Source of the DNA: an uncultured Prochlorococcus sp.
GTDB taxonomy: Bacteria; Cyanobacteriota; Cyanobacteriia; PCC-6307; Cyanobiaceae
NCBI GenBank assembly: GCA_902612005.1
Contig: CACMCA010000006.1
Location: 1 to 64,000 of the forward strand
Direction of reading: 5' to 3'
DNA: 64,000 nucleotides
Positions 19,769-29,034 of this stretch are shown one piece after another. Within the stretch, counting starts at the first letter, position 1. Every line of letters starts with the position of its first letter. The translations under genes were made by a program, and so were the position numbers. The notes beneath the pieces were generated by a model. That model was not told the DNA's origin. It made no database searches and saw nothing but the letters and a program-made list of their open reading frames with translations.

Positions 19769-20497
19769 ATGAATAACAGATTTAATTCAGAAAATAAAAT
19801 AATATTGGCAATGGATGGATTAGATCTAAGTCAAGCAAAATTACTTTTGGAAAAATGTCCTAATATTAAGTGGGTGAAAGTTGGGTTAGAGCTTTTTGTT
19901 AGGGAAGGTCCAAGAGTTATTGAAATATTAAAAGGTTTAAATAAAAAAATTTTTTTAGACTTAAAATTTCATGATATTCCCAATACCATGCGTGCAGCAT
20001 GTTGCCAAGTTTCAAAATTAGGGGTTGATATAATTTCTATTCATGCTTCAGCAGGTCTAAAAGCTCTTAAGGATTCAAAAAAAGCATCTTTAGAAGGAGC
20101 TACCTCAGTCAGTGTAAAACCTCCATTAGTTGTAGGAATAACTGTTTTAACAAGCTTTTCTCTTAAAGATTTTCAAACTGATCTTGATAGAAATAATTCA
20201 ATTGAAGAAAATGTTTTGAGACTTGCTAGGTTGTCTTTTGATGCAGGATTAGATGGTTGTGTTTGTTCCCCTTGGGAGGTAAAAATGTTGAGATCTATTT
20301 ATAATGATAATTTTGAACTTATTACACCAGGTATTAGATTAAATATTGACAATAAAGATGATCAAAATAGAATTATGACTCCTCATGAAGCAATAGATCA
20401 AGGCGCTTCAAAGTTAGTCATTGGTAGATCAATATCAAAAGCCATAGATCCTAATAAAGCTCTAATAGAAATATTTAAATCTATTGATTCTGATTAA
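19769..20497 (+). CDS. pyrF: orotidine-5'-phosphate decarboxylase
   Basis: PyrF makes UMP from OMP in pyrimidine synthesis. The product shows [14 protein letters not shown] at the N-terminus and the active-site segment [15 protein letters not shown] with its D-x-K-x-x-D pattern. It ends with TPGIRL and LVIGRSIS, the phosphate-binding part. The ATG at 19769 is preferred over the adjacent TTG at 19766. It starts 6 nt after tyrS and overlaps the convergent plsY by 17 nt. Confidence 0.96.
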   Translation: MNNRFNSENKIILAMDGLDLSQAKLLLEKCPNIKWVKVGLELFVREGPRVIEILKGLNKKIFLDLKFHDIPNTMRAACCQVSKLGVDIISIHASAGLKALKDSKKASLEGATSVSVKPPLVVGITVLTSFSLKDFQTDLDRNNSIEENVLRLARLSFDAGLDGCVCSPWEVKMLRSIYNDNFELITPGIRLNIDNKDDQNRIMTPHEAIDQGASKLVIGRSISKAIDPNKALIEIFKSIDSD

Positions 20498-21074
20498 TTT
20501 TGGATTCCTCTCCCTTAAGTAATCTTTTTATGTTTGTTCTATGTTTCCAGATTACTAATAATGCCACAATTAAACTTATAAAAAAGTACGAGTGCATAAA
20601 TTTACCTAAGTAAAAAAACATAAAAATAGGAAGTAAGATTGCAGCTGAAATACTTGATAAAGAGACAAATTTAGTTTTTGTTAGGACTATTAAAAAAATG
20701 CCAAGAGATGCGAGTCCAACTTTCCAAGAAAGAGCTAAAAACATACCTAATCCAGTCGCTACAGCTTTTCCTCCTTTGCCTTTGAGCCATATTGGCCAAA
20801 TATGTCCTGAGATAGCGGATATCCCTGCTATTACCTCTATTAATCCTTGATCAGTATAATTTTGAGCAATTTTTACTGCAATAAGGCCTTTCCCAGCGTC
20901 AATGAAAAATACAAAAAGTGCTGGCCATTTCCCAACATTTCTTAAGACATTTGTAGCTCCTGTAGATCCAGAACCTATAGTTCTTAGATCAATATTTTTA
21001 AGATATTTCCCAATTAAAAAACCTGTTGGAAGTGACCCTAAAAGATAACTTGTAAAAATTATTAAGATATTCAT
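20481..21074 (-). CDS. plsY: glycerol-3-phosphate acyltransferase PlsY
   Basis: PlsY is a polytopic inner-membrane enzyme that transfers acyl groups from acyl phosphate to glycerol-3-phosphate. The 197-residue product has [16 protein letters not shown] near the N-terminus, then [16 protein letters not shown] and [14 protein letters not shown], the three conserved family motifs. Several hydrophobic spans are visible. It lies 5 nt downstream of the DUF3086-type gene on the same strand and overlaps the end of pyrF by 17 nt. Confidence 0.95.
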   Translation of the reverse strand: MNILIIFTSYLLGSLPTGFLIGKYLKNIDLRTIGSGSTGATNVLRNVGKWPALFVFFIDAGKGLIAVKIAQNYTDQGLIEVIAGISAISGHIWPIWLKGKGGKAVATGLGMFLALSWKVGLASLGIFLIVLTKTKFVSLSSISAAILLPIFMFFYLGKFMHSYFFISLIVALLVIWKHRTNIKRLLKGEESKINQNQ

Positions 21075-21079
21075 AAAGC

Positions 21080-22090
21080 TTAGTTTAGTTCAAGATCATC
21101 GTAAATTTCATCATCTGAACCAGCAAATGCAACCCATAATGGGAATTGAAGTATTGGAATTTCAACAGAGGTTTCTGCTGCATCAATGATAATAAATGGC
21201 AATTCTTCATTGGCTTCTAATCTATCAGCTCTTTCGATGACACCTTCAGGCCTTTCAAAAAGAACAATCCCACTATTAGGTCCAAAGTCATCCCTTGTGA
21301 GACCAAGTGAATCCTGAAGAATTCTTCTCCACTCGCCTAATCGTTCAGGCTGCGAAGCTAAAATAAGAGTCTGAAACTGATCTCCATATAATTCGCCAAG
21401 AATAGATATTAAAGCTGCTGATAACAAGGCATTTTTTTGTCTAGATCCTCTACTTTCAAGAGAACCTCTTCCACCCATATTAAAGAACCAATCATCCATA
21501 CTTTCAATATCTGAAGAATCAAGACTCCGTCTTAATTTCCAAGGTTCTGCATAAAAGTCAGGTTGTTCTTTGAAACTTGTAAAGCAACTTTTTATAATTT
21601 CTTCATCTGGCTTAAATGTTTCAGAAAGAGCAGGAACATTAATTACATTATTTGTGCTATTGCTTTGCTTTTTTTCATCAAGGGGAGAAGGCTTTACGAT
21701 TATTGGTTGAGAAACTAATTCAAGTTTCTCTACGTTTTGTGAAAGATTTTGCAAAGCTCCAGTTAAGTACTCTTGAAAGCCTTTAACTCTTTTAGCAATA
21801 TTATCTGACTGTCCTTTAAAATTTGACTCAATTTCTTTTTCTATTTCATTTTTTTTTGTTTCTAACTCTTTTATTTCTTTAACTAAAGATTCTTTTTTTG
21901 AAACGAGATCTCTAAAAATTTCATTAGAAATTTCATCAAAAGATTTAGTTGATTTATCTTTTTTTTGGGTAATTTTTTTAGTTTGCGTTGTATCCTTCTT
22001 ACTAATTTGTTTGGTTTTATCATTTGAAATTGACTTATCTAGTTTTAATTCCTTTTCAGGATTATTGTCGGAAATTTCTGTATTGGTCAT
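21080..22090 (-). CDS. DUF3086-type coiled-coil protein
   Basis: A cyanobacterial conserved protein of 336 residues. Residues 1-60 are Lys/Thr-rich and low in complexity. Residues about 55-130 are heptad-like and strongly charged, probably a coiled coil. The C-terminal half (about 160-330) is a conserved globular domain with [17 protein letters not shown] and [17 protein letters not shown]. This matches the DUF3086 family as I remember it; function unknown. It sits between plsY and the DUF3119/MlaE pair, suggesting an envelope or lipid link by neighbourhood only. Confidence 0.75.
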   Translation of the reverse strand: MTNTEISDNNPEKELKLDKSISNDKTKQISKKDTTQTKKITQKKDKSTKSFDEISNEIFRDLVSKKESLVKEIKELETKKNEIEKEIESNFKGQSDNIAKRVKGFQEYLTGALQNLSQNVEKLELVSQPIIVKPSPLDEKKQSNSTNNVINVPALSETFKPDEEIIKSCFTSFKEQPDFYAEPWKLRRSLDSSDIESMDDWFFNMGGRGSLESRGSRQKNALLSAALISILGELYGDQFQTLILASQPERLGEWRRILQDSLGLTRDDFGPNSGIVLFERPEGVIERADRLEANEELPFIIIDAAETSVEIPILQFPLWVAFAGSDDEIYDDLELN

Positions 22091-22125
22091 TTAAAAAATT
22101 TTGATGATTAGGCAAAGTCTGAATT

Positions 22126-22542
22126 TTAAGAATTTTTAATTTCTAGGGAATCAACTTTTTTTAAGAGCTCATCTTTTAATTGCTTTGGATTAAATAAAAT
22201 TGGTAACAAATGAGGACTGGACTTTTCTCTAAAATAAAAAATTCCCGGGATTACAGGGAAAAAGAATTTCCATGATATCCAGTTCTTGAATGGAAAAGTT
22301 CTAATCTCTTTCCCTAATTGTAAAACGATAAAATCATCATTTGTTATTTTTATTCTTAAGGTGAATGACTGAAGTAATAAAAAAAAGCTAAAAGAAGCAA
22401 AAACTATTGTTGGCCAAGAACCAATATCCAAAAACAAAAGCATAAAACTCAAAACTATTAGAATGATTGGCAGCTGAAATGAAGGAGATATTATTACTGT
22501 TTCCTCTTTTTTTGATTTGGTATTAAACATAGTATCATCCAA
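22126..22542 (-). CDS. DUF3119-like small membrane protein
   Basis: A 138-residue protein with two closely spaced hydrophobic segments (about residues 22-62), followed by a soluble domain with WISWKFFFPVIPGIFYFREK and a PILFNPKQL motif. It resembles the cyanobacterial DUF3119 family. Its start overlaps the end of the MlaE-type permease gene by 8 nt, so translation is probably coupled and the two may act together in lipid transport. That function is inferred from position. Confidence 0.7.
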   Translation of the reverse strand: MDDTMFNTKSKKEETVIISPSFQLPIILIVLSFMLLFLDIGSWPTIVFASFSFFLLLQSFTLRIKITNDDFIVLQLGKEIRTFPFKNWISWKFFFPVIPGIFYFREKSSPHLLPILFNPKQLKDELLKKVDSLEIKNS

Positions 22543-23290
22543 ATAAAATTTGCGTTAGTAATACATCCATTAAAGATACAGTAACGAGAGTCATTACAAC
22601 TGCACCTGTTGTACTTGTTCCAACTTCTTTTGGACCTCCTTTAGTTGTGAGTCCATATCCACAAGCAATGATTGAAATAAGTAATCCGAACACTACAGAT
22701 TTTATTAACATTGAACTTAAGTCTGTACTGGTTAAACTCACATTACCTGATCTTACAGATGTCCAAAAGACTATTGGAGGAACTTTATAAAAAATTGTGC
22801 TCCAAATTTGTCCACTCCATAAAGCTACAGATAAAAACAAAAGACACTGTATTGGAGACATTATTACCATGGATAGTAACCTTGGGACTACCAAATATTG
22901 GACTGGTTCGGTCCTCAACATGGTTATTGCCTCAATTTGTTCTGTGACTTTCATAGTGCCCAGCTGAGCAGCATAGGCAGTGGCAACCTTTCCAGTCATT
23001 AAAGTAGCAGTTAGAAGAGGAGCCATTTCTCTTGCCATGCCTACTGCTAATAAACCTCCAATTTCACTTGAAACCCCCATACTGGTAAGTTGTGATGCAA
23101 CTTGAATATTAAAAACTGTTCCTGCGGCAATTCCTGTAATTAATACAATTAATAAACTGCCAGGACCTGACTCCATAAGTTGGTCAAAGAGATCATTTTT
23201 GGAAATTTTACCCTTAAAGATAAAATTAATTGCTTGCCCGCCGATGATTAAGCTGCTTAGAAGTCTTTTGAAAAAATTAAGGTAATACAT
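22535..23290 (-). CDS. MlaE/Ycf63-type ABC transporter permease
   Basis: An inner-membrane permease of the MlaE (YrbE/TGD1) family, 251 residues with five to six hydrophobic spans. The conserved region reads GLLAVGMAREMAPLLTATLMTG and then KVTEQIEAITMLRTEP, followed by VPRLLSMVIMSP. Relatives move phospholipids between membranes. No ATPase or MCE-domain partner lies next to it, so those are presumably encoded elsewhere. It overlaps the DUF3119-like gene downstream. Confidence 0.9.
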   Translation of the reverse strand: MYYLNFFKRLLSSLIIGGQAINFIFKGKISKNDLFDQLMESGPGSLLIVLITGIAAGTVFNIQVASQLTSMGVSSEIGGLLAVGMAREMAPLLTATLMTGKVATAYAAQLGTMKVTEQIEAITMLRTEPVQYLVVPRLLSMVIMSPIQCLLFLSVALWSGQIWSTIFYKVPPIVFWTSVRSGNVSLTSTDLSSMLIKSVVFGLLISIIACGYGLTTKGGPKEVGTSTTGAVVMTLVTVSLMDVLLTQILFG

Positions 23291-23299
23291 ATCTTTATA

Positions 23300-24697
23300 T
23301 TAGTTTGTAATTAATTTTCGATCCCATTTTCTCATGATTAAAAGACCAATTATTACCAATATTGACGGTATAAAACCAATACATAATCTAATAGTTAATT
23401 GTGCTGAGTAGCATTGTTCAATAATATTTAGACCATCTTTATCAACAAAGCATGATTGATAACCTGACAAATATAATAAAAATCCTAATAATTGAACACT
23501 AATAGCGATACCAATCTTCTGAATAAGTACCATCCAAGCAGTATATAGTCCTGCTGGTTTCTCTGGGTCTTCGTCTATTGCATCAGGAAGTAGTGACCAA
23601 GGGATAAGAAAAGCGGTTGAAGTTCCAATGCCAATAAGACAGATTATGAAAATTAAAAGAATGAACATAAATATGTTGCCTGCATTTAGGAATAAACTAT
23701 CTCCAACTCCTGAAATTTTTGATAATGAAGGTAAAAATAATGCTGCCGTACATGAAAGAATCCACATAATCCCTCCATAGTTTAAAGCTGAAATCCTGTT
23801 TAATTTATTTGATACTCTGGTCCATATTTGTAAACCCACTAAAGCGCTAATTTGGAAAGGAATCGGGATCCACTTTGCGATATATGTTGGTACGTTCAGT
23901 ACATCCTCTACATAGATTAACGCTACTGTTTGCATTAATTGTAAGGCGCACCAGAGAAGAATATAAAGTGTGATAACTTTTAGAAATTTTTTGTTTCTGA
24001 AGATCCTTTTGAATTGAAGTGTTATGGCTTCAACTTTTCCTGAAGGCCTTCTTGCTTTTTTGGCGAATGGAGCTAAACCCCAACAAGAAATTAATGTTGC
24101 AGCAACCGCAATACATCCGCTTATTTTACCCATTAAAAAATATTCATTATTTGCTGATCCTTCAGAACTCAATACAACTCCAGCAATTATTAAACCAGTT
24201 AGTCCTGCAATTATTGAACCAGTAAATCTAGATGCGTTTAGTCTTGTTCTTATTGCTGTTTTTTCAGAAATTTCAGTAGATAGAGCTGCAAAAGGAAGAT
24301 TAATACTTGTATAAGCAGTCATTACGATTATAGAAATTATGGCATAGTAAATAGTCTTGGTTAGCACGGAGCCAGTGGGTGTCCACCATATCGCAGCTAA
24401 AGAGAAACCAAGAGGAATGGATGCTACTACCATCCAAGGGATTCTAGGCCCCCATCTTGATTTCGTACGATCACTTAACCATCCAATTAACGGATCATTT
24501 ACTGCATCCCATATCTTTATTAACATTAATAATGAACCTGCAATTATTACTGGTAAACCAGCAGAAATAAAGAATTTGAACAGAAAAAAACCAAATTGCG
24601 TCGCGACTAAACCTGTGCCTGCATCTCCTAGCCCATAAGAGAACATTAATCTTGTTGTTGATCTAGTAATATTTTTTTTCGAGTGTGAATTTTCCAA
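23300..24697 (-). CDS. GPH-type sugar:cation symporter (MFS fold)
   Basis: A 465-residue integral membrane protein with about twelve hydrophobic spans. The segment IWDAVNDPLIGWLSDRTKSR near residues 62-81 is the hallmark of the glycoside-pentoside-hexuronide:cation symporter group (MelB-like). The matching IPWSLLPDAIDEDPEK lies in the second half. The substrate is not evident; the next gene upstream, beyond tRNA-Gly, is a glycogen debranching enzyme, so a sugar is plausible. It lies 9 nt downstream of the MlaE-type permease start on the same strand. Confidence 0.85.
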   Translation of the reverse strand: MENSHSKKNITRSTTRLMFSYGLGDAGTGLVATQFGFFLFKFFISAGLPVIIAGSLLMLIKIWDAVNDPLIGWLSDRTKSRWGPRIPWMVVASIPLGFSLAAIWWTPTGSVLTKTIYYAIISIIVMTAYTSINLPFAALSTEISEKTAIRTRLNASRFTGSIIAGLTGLIIAGVVLSSEGSANNEYFLMGKISGCIAVAATLISCWGLAPFAKKARRPSGKVEAITLQFKRIFRNKKFLKVITLYILLWCALQLMQTVALIYVEDVLNVPTYIAKWIPIPFQISALVGLQIWTRVSNKLNRISALNYGGIMWILSCTAALFLPSLSKISGVGDSLFLNAGNIFMFILLIFIICLIGIGTSTAFLIPWSLLPDAIDEDPEKPAGLYTAWMVLIQKIGIAISVQLLGFLLYLSGYQSCFVDKDGLNIIEQCYSAQLTIRLCIGFIPSILVIIGLLIMRKWDRKLITN

Positions 24698-24758
24698 TCT
24701 TTTTGCTTTGTTGATTGTTTGATAATGTATTATTGCAATTGTAATTCTATTACTTAAT

Positions 24759-24829
24759 GCGGGCGTGGTTTAGTGGTAAAACCTCAGCCTTCCAAGCTGA
24801 AGATGCGGGTTCGATTCCCGCCGCCCGCT
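24759..24829 (+). tRNA. tRNA-Gly (anticodon UCC)
   Basis: A cloverleaf is readable: acceptor GCGGGCG (24759-24765) pairs with CGCCCGC (24822-24828). The anticodon arm is TCAGC-CTTCCAA-GCTGA with anticodon TCC, and the T-arm is GCGGG-TTCGATT-CCCGC. The discriminator base is T, as usual for bacterial tRNA-Gly. CCA is not encoded. The 3' end directly abuts the stop codon of the convergent debranching enzyme gene. Confidence 0.97.
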
Positions 24830-26863
24830 TTAGAATAAATTATTTTTTGCCCCAAATAATTCTTCTGAAATGATTAATAAAGAGCTTCTATTCTTTATTG
24901 AAACAAAATTTTCATTGACAGTTAAGGGTTCAAAAATCTCAGACATGCTAGTGTCAATAACTTTTAACCAATTATATTTACATTTCGGCAAAGGGAAATC
25001 GATACTTTTTGAATATGCATTTAAACCTATCCAAACCAGAGGACTTGTAATACCTTTGTTAATGCTAAAAGCAACTGTGTGAGACCAACTACTCCAATCG
25101 GGATTATCTAGCTTTGTTCCATGCCAATGATATGTTGGAATATTTTCATTAGTTTTTTTATTAGGGAAGAATGATGGATTAAAAATATTTATTAGTTTTT
25201 TTCTGATTTTTATAACGTATTTAAAATATTCAAATAATTCCAAATCTTGTTGACCATGTTCCCAATTCATCCAGCCTAATAAATTATTTTGGCACCAAGA
25301 ATTATTGTTACCGCCTTGTGATCTTCCTATCTCATCACCCATAAGTATCATTGGAACACCTTTAGAGATAAGTAAACTAAGAATGAGATTTTTTTGTTGT
25401 CTTTTTCTTAAATCATTAGTTAATAAGTTTGAAGTTGGTCCCTCAATTCCATGATTCCAAGAATTGTTATGGTTATCACCATCTCTGTTTTGCTCTCTGT
25501 TGGCAAAATTATGTTTTCTATTGAAGGTTACTAAATCTTTTAGAGTAAATCCATCATGGGAAGTAATAAAGTTTATTGATTTTGGGAAAATAGTATCTTC
25601 TTTATAAATCGATGGAGAGCCTTTGATTTTATCACTCATATTCCAAGATGTATCTTTATCCCCTTTCCAAAATCGTCGCAAATCATCTCTAAAATGACCA
25701 TTCCAAGTGAAAGTATTCTTAGATGGGAAGTCTCCTAATTTATATAAACCACCACAATCCCATGGCTCACTTATAAACTTTATATCAACAAGTTCTGGTT
25801 CACATTCTATATCTTCAAAAATTGGAGGATTATCGAGTGGCGAGAGATTTTCTCCTCTTGATAAGGCAATACCTAAATCAAATCTAAAACCATCTACTCC
25901 AAATTCACTCGCCCAACACTTTAATGATTCAATTATTAGTTTTCTAACTAATCCTCGGTTTGCTGCAATAGTATTCCCACAACCAGATACGTCCTGATAA
26001 TTTTTATCTTTACCAATAAAGTAATAAAGGTTTTCATCTATACCTTTCCAACAAATCGCAGGTCCTTTGTAATCTCCTTCAGAAGTGTGATTGTATACGA
26101 CATCTAAAATAACTTCAATGTCTGCCTTATGACACTCCTCTACTAATTTTCTAAATTCCTCTCTATTTTTTTCAGCTGATTCATTCGAAAGGTATTCGAA
26201 ATGGGGAGTAAACCAATTAATGGGACTATATCCCCAAAAATTCTCTAAACCATTTGGTGCATCAGTTGGATCAAAACAAAAAATTGGAAGTAATTCGATT
26301 GAGGTAATTCCCAGTTCTTTCAGATATGGAATTTTTTTTAAAAATTTCTTGAAACAACTTTCAGTTTTATCAGTTGATTCAGTGAAGGATTTGATATGGA
26401 GTTCATAAATAATTGTTTCTTCCCAAGAATGTTTCGGTCTTGGATAGTCTTTAAAATTAAATAATTTTCTATCGCAAACAACGCTTTTAAGACAAGAATT
26501 AGTATTTTCTTGCGTTTTTAATGCATTTTCTCTTTTATAACTTCCCCACCCAGTTATACCCCTTGAACATGGATCGAGTAATACTTTTTTTTCATAGTTA
26601 TTATTGATCGAATTATTTTTTTGTTTTACTCTAAAAGCATAAATACAACCTTCATTTAGATTTTTTACCTCCGCATGCCAGTAGGGACCTGTATTATGAT
26701 TTTGATCTAGTTTCAATATACTTTTTGGGGAAATAGAGCCCTCTTTCTCAAACAATAAGATTTCTACATATTCTGCATTTGTGGCTACTAGGGAAAAATT
26801 AACCCCTTTTGAAGTTAGAGAACTTCCTAAGGGAAATGGTTTACCTTTATTGATATGAGTCAC
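24830..26863 (-). CDS. glgX: glycogen debranching enzyme / isoamylase (GH13)
   Basis: A GH13 alpha-1,6-glucosidase of 677 residues acting on glycogen. An N-terminal CBM48-like domain (GKPFPLGSSLTSKGVNFSL) is followed by the catalytic barrel. Its regions are VILDVVYNHTSEG, GFRFDLGIAL (nucleophile Asp), FISEPWDCGG (acid/base Glu) and NFITSHDGFTL (stabilising Asp). The length and motifs fit GlgX/TreX-type enzymes. The stop codon starts at the base next to tRNA-Gly, leaving no room for a terminator between them. Prochlorococcus uses glycogen as its diel carbon store. Confidence 0.93.
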   Translation of the reverse strand: MTHINKGKPFPLGSSLTSKGVNFSLVATNAEYVEILLFEKEGSISPKSILKLDQNHNTGPYWHAEVKNLNEGCIYAFRVKQKNNSINNNYEKKVLLDPCSRGITGWGSYKRENALKTQENTNSCLKSVVCDRKLFNFKDYPRPKHSWEETIIYELHIKSFTESTDKTESCFKKFLKKIPYLKELGITSIELLPIFCFDPTDAPNGLENFWGYSPINWFTPHFEYLSNESAEKNREEFRKLVEECHKADIEVILDVVYNHTSEGDYKGPAICWKGIDENLYYFIGKDKNYQDVSGCGNTIAANRGLVRKLIIESLKCWASEFGVDGFRFDLGIALSRGENLSPLDNPPIFEDIECEPELVDIKFISEPWDCGGLYKLGDFPSKNTFTWNGHFRDDLRRFWKGDKDTSWNMSDKIKGSPSIYKEDTIFPKSINFITSHDGFTLKDLVTFNRKHNFANREQNRDGDNHNNSWNHGIEGPTSNLLTNDLRKRQQKNLILSLLISKGVPMILMGDEIGRSQGGNNNSWCQNNLLGWMNWEHGQQDLELFEYFKYVIKIRKKLINIFNPSFFPNKKTNENIPTYHWHGTKLDNPDWSSWSHTVAFSINKGITSPLVWIGLNAYSKSIDFPLPKCKYNWLKVIDTSMSEIFEPLTVNENFVSIKNRSSLLIISEELFGAKNNLF

Positions 26864-27122
26864 TTTTTCTTTATCATTGATTAATTAAATATTGAGATAA
26901 TTTATTCAAATTACTGATATTAGAATAATAGATACAAAATTAAGAAAAAAACTAAAATTTAAGGTTTCACTAATCAACTTTATAAGATTTTGAGATTATT
27001 AATTTCCAAATTAATTACAATTTGCCTATCCACCTTAATTAATGCATAAAAAGATTTATAGAGAAAGCTTAATTGTGAGAAAACTAGATTTTTCTTGATT
27101 TCAAAATACAAATTATGTTTTT
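26864..27122. other. intergenic region, nothing recognised
   Basis: This AT-rich gap lies between the start of glgX and the end of a doubtful 96-codon ORF. If that ORF is not real, the gene-free stretch runs to hupB at 27488 (about 620 bp). I see no tRNA, convincing hairpin or ORF here. It must contain the glgX promoter. Confidence 0.5.
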
Positions 27123-27413
27123 TCATGTGATGAGAAGGAAATATATCTGAAAATTAATAAAACATAATAAATGGCTCAAATTCTTAACTTTATTTATCTT
27201 TGACATTTCTTTTCTGATAAATGAAGTTGGATTTTTTAAGGATAAATCAAGTGCTGCCAATGGTTTTAGCTGTTTTATGGTTAGAGGGTCTAATTTTATA
27301 TAAGAAAAAAGTGAGGCTATAAAAATAAATAATGGAGCTAAAAATGTCCCTAAGATTTGTATAAAGCTTTGCGCTGCCGGCATTTTCGGTTGCCGTATTT
27401 GTATTTGCTCCAT
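27123..27413 (-). CDS. hypothetical small membrane protein
   Basis: A possible 96-residue protein beginning MEQIQIRQPKMPAAQ. It has one clear hydrophobic segment (about residues 17-42) and a second at the C-terminus. It matches no family I know. It is divergent from hupB with 74 bp between starts. The polar start and early membrane span look protein-like, but no good ribosome binding site is seen and the region is otherwise empty, so it could be spurious. Confidence 0.4.
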   Translation of the reverse strand: MEQIQIRQPKMPAAQSFIQILGTFLAPLFIFIASLFSYIKLDPLTIKQLKPLAALDLSLKNPTSFIRKEMSKINKVKNLSHLLCFINFQIYFLLIT

Positions 27414-27487
27414 ATGATATGCAAGTTCGAGGTTTTTAGGCTTGCTTAAAACACTTGTCTTTTAATCTCTGCTTTATAAACAATTCA

Positions 27488-27763
27488 ATGAACAAAGCTG
27501 ATTTAGTAAACCTTGTTGCTGCTCGTACAGAGCTCACAAAAACTGATGTTTCTTTAGTTGTTGATGCAGCTATTGAAACTATTGTTGATTCAGTAGTGGA
27601 AGGCAAAAAAGTCTCCTTACTAGGATTTGGTTCTTTCGAGCCAAGAGATCGTTCTGCAAGACAGGGATTAAACCCTAAGACAGGCGAAAAAATTGCAATA
27701 CCTGCTAAAAGAGTTCCAACATTTTCTGCAGGTAAACTTTTTAAGGATAGAGTTCAAGGGTAA
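27488..27763 (+). CDS. hupB: HU-family DNA-binding protein
   Basis: HU is the small nucleoid protein that bends DNA. The 91-residue product starts MNKADLVNLVAARTELTK and has the signature GFGSFEPRDRSARQGLNPKTGE with the DNA-intercalating proline in the beta-arm. The ATG at 27488 is the family start; an upstream frame extension to 27455 adds non-conserved residues. A strong hairpin terminator follows. Confidence 0.96.
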   Translation: MNKADLVNLVAARTELTKTDVSLVVDAAIETIVDSVVEGKKVSLLGFGSFEPRDRSARQGLNPKTGEKIAIPAKRVPTFSAGKLFKDRVQG

Positions 27764-27795
27764 TCTTTTTAATCTATTTCTTCTTTTAATGCCAA

Positions 27796-27822
27796 GGTGC
27801 TCTTTTAGAGCATCTTTTTTTT
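27796..27822 (+). terminator. rho-independent terminator of hupB
   Basis: An 8-bp stem (27796-27803 with 27807-27814, one G-T pair) with a 3-nt loop is followed by eight T's. It sits 32 nt after the hupB stop. Confidence 0.85.
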
Positions 27823-27899
27823 AATTTAAATAAAATGAAAATAGCTAAATGACCAAAACTATTAAAAAGGTATCTCAAACTTTGAAGTCTTAAGAAGTA

Positions 27900-28211
27900 A
27901 TGAAATATTTAACTTTTTTATTACTGAAATTTTTGTTGTTATCTAATTTTGTTTTAGCAGAAACAATACCAACAAAATCTAAGATTTTAAAAGAAGCAAG
28001 TTATTGTATTAAAGATTCTCAAGCCCAAATTTGTAAAGAGTTAGTTTCTGAAATAGAAAAACTTCAATTACTTGTATTTGACCAAAATAGATTCAAATGT
28101 CAATCGAGTTTATTGGGGATGCAGTCCGCAATTATTGAAGCTTATTTTTTAAAAAATTTCTCAAATGAGAGAATTTCCTTTACGGTCCCATATGTGATTA
28201 AAAATTGTTAA
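27900..28211 (+). CDS. hypothetical secreted protein with three cysteines
   Basis: Unrecognised protein of 103 residues. Residues 1-20 are a signal peptide ending in FVLA before ETIPTK. The mature part is helical with cysteines in SYCIKD, QICKEL and FKCQSS, and a terminal NC. It follows hupB in the same direction after a terminator. It is the first of a run of small envelope proteins ending with hli at 29.2 kb. Confidence 0.65.
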   Translation: MKYLTFLLLKFLLLSNFVLAETIPTKSKILKEASYCIKDSQAQICKELVSEIEKLQLLVFDQNRFKCQSSLLGMQSAIIEAYFLKNFSNERISFTVPYVIKNC

Positions 28212-28265
28212 TAATTAAAAAATTTTATTTTTTTGGAATATTATTAATTTGGATTTTAAGTTTTA

Positions 28266-28511
28266 ATGGTAAAAGGTTTCTCTGATAATGAAGTTAAAAA
28301 TGATGCTGTAATAAAAGAATCAAAAAAAGAAAAAAAAGGCTTAGCAGCTTTTCTTAAAGGCAAGAAATTTACATACACTTTGCCAGGTAAAAAACAAATA
28401 AATATCTTTGGATCAATAGTATTAAGCTTAAATTTGATTTTAATATTGCTAGTTATCCTTTATTTAAAGAATCAAGAATTCCGTGAATTTCTTTTTAATG
28501 TTGGTCGTTAA
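28266..28511 (+). CDS. hypothetical single-span membrane protein
   Basis: Unrecognised protein of 81 residues. The N-terminal 45 residues are Lys-rich and soluble, and a single transmembrane segment (about 48-68) is followed by a short charged tail. The predicted orientation is N-terminus in the cytoplasm. It starts 54 nt after the secreted protein upstream. Confidence 0.6.
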   Translation: MVKGFSDNEVKNDAVIKESKKEKKGLAAFLKGKKFTYTLPGKKQINIFGSIVLSLNLILILLVILYLKNQEFREFLFNVGR

Positions 28512-28567
28512 ATATTTTTAAATCGAAAAAATTTTTTAAATGATATATTTAAATTTTATGAATTCTT

Positions 28568-28825
28568 ATGAAGGTTGTAAATTTGGTTTTTCAAGTATTT
28601 TTTTTGTTAGTAATACTTCTGTTTTTGATATATTTTCTAACAGGCTATGACTCTGCTTTTGAGGCAGACCAAAATTGTCATTCATATCTTTCAAGTTACG
28701 ATAACATATCTGGAAATTTTGGTTGCGATCATGATACTGAAACACATCAGTGGATACTTTACGAGTCAAATGACAAAAAAGAACCAGCTAAAATTATTAA
28801 GAAATTTAGATACAAATTTTTATAA
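28568..28825 (+). CDS. hypothetical membrane-anchored protein
   Basis: Unrecognised protein of 85 residues with an N-terminal hydrophobic anchor (about residues 5-27). A short extracytoplasmic domain follows, with two cysteines (QNCHSY and FGCDHD) that could form a disulfide, and a basic end. An alternative overlapping frame at 28647 is a shadow. It converges on the next gene with a 6-nt overlap. Confidence 0.6.
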   Translation: MKVVNLVFQVFFLLVILLFLIYFLTGYDSAFEADQNCHSYLSSYDNISGNFGCDHDTETHQWILYESNDKKEPAKIIKKFRYKFL

Positions 28826-29032
28826 CTCAAATTTTTTATAAAAAAACTTTGCACTTATTATTGATATTATCGCTGTAATTGTAAAAGTAAGATACTGATA
28901 TATGCTTCCTTCTAAGTAAATTTTATTTTTATAAAGAGGATAATCAATAAAAGAGCCTAATGTTCCCCAAATTATTACCCATACAGATATGTATAGGATT
29001 GCTTTTATTGGATTAGATTTTTTTTCTTCCAT
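28820..29032 (-). CDS. hypothetical two-span membrane protein
   Basis: Unrecognised protein of 70 residues. Two hydrophobic segments (about 10-28 and 46-63) are joined by a short loop with FIDYPLYKNKIY, and the ends are charged. It lies 2 nt downstream of the Hli gene on the same strand, so it is probably co-transcribed with it. That makes a role at the photosynthetic membrane worth testing, though nothing in the sequence proves it. Confidence 0.6.
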   Translation of the reverse strand: MEEKKSNPIKAILYISVWVIIWGTLGSFIDYPLYKNKIYLEGSIYQYLTFTITAIISIISAKFFYKKFEL

Positions 29033-29034
29033 TT

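Noticed and set aside
28647-28841. A 64-codon ORF overlapping the anchored protein at 28568
   Set aside because: It lies in another frame of a better ORF that has a proper N-terminal anchor and cysteines.
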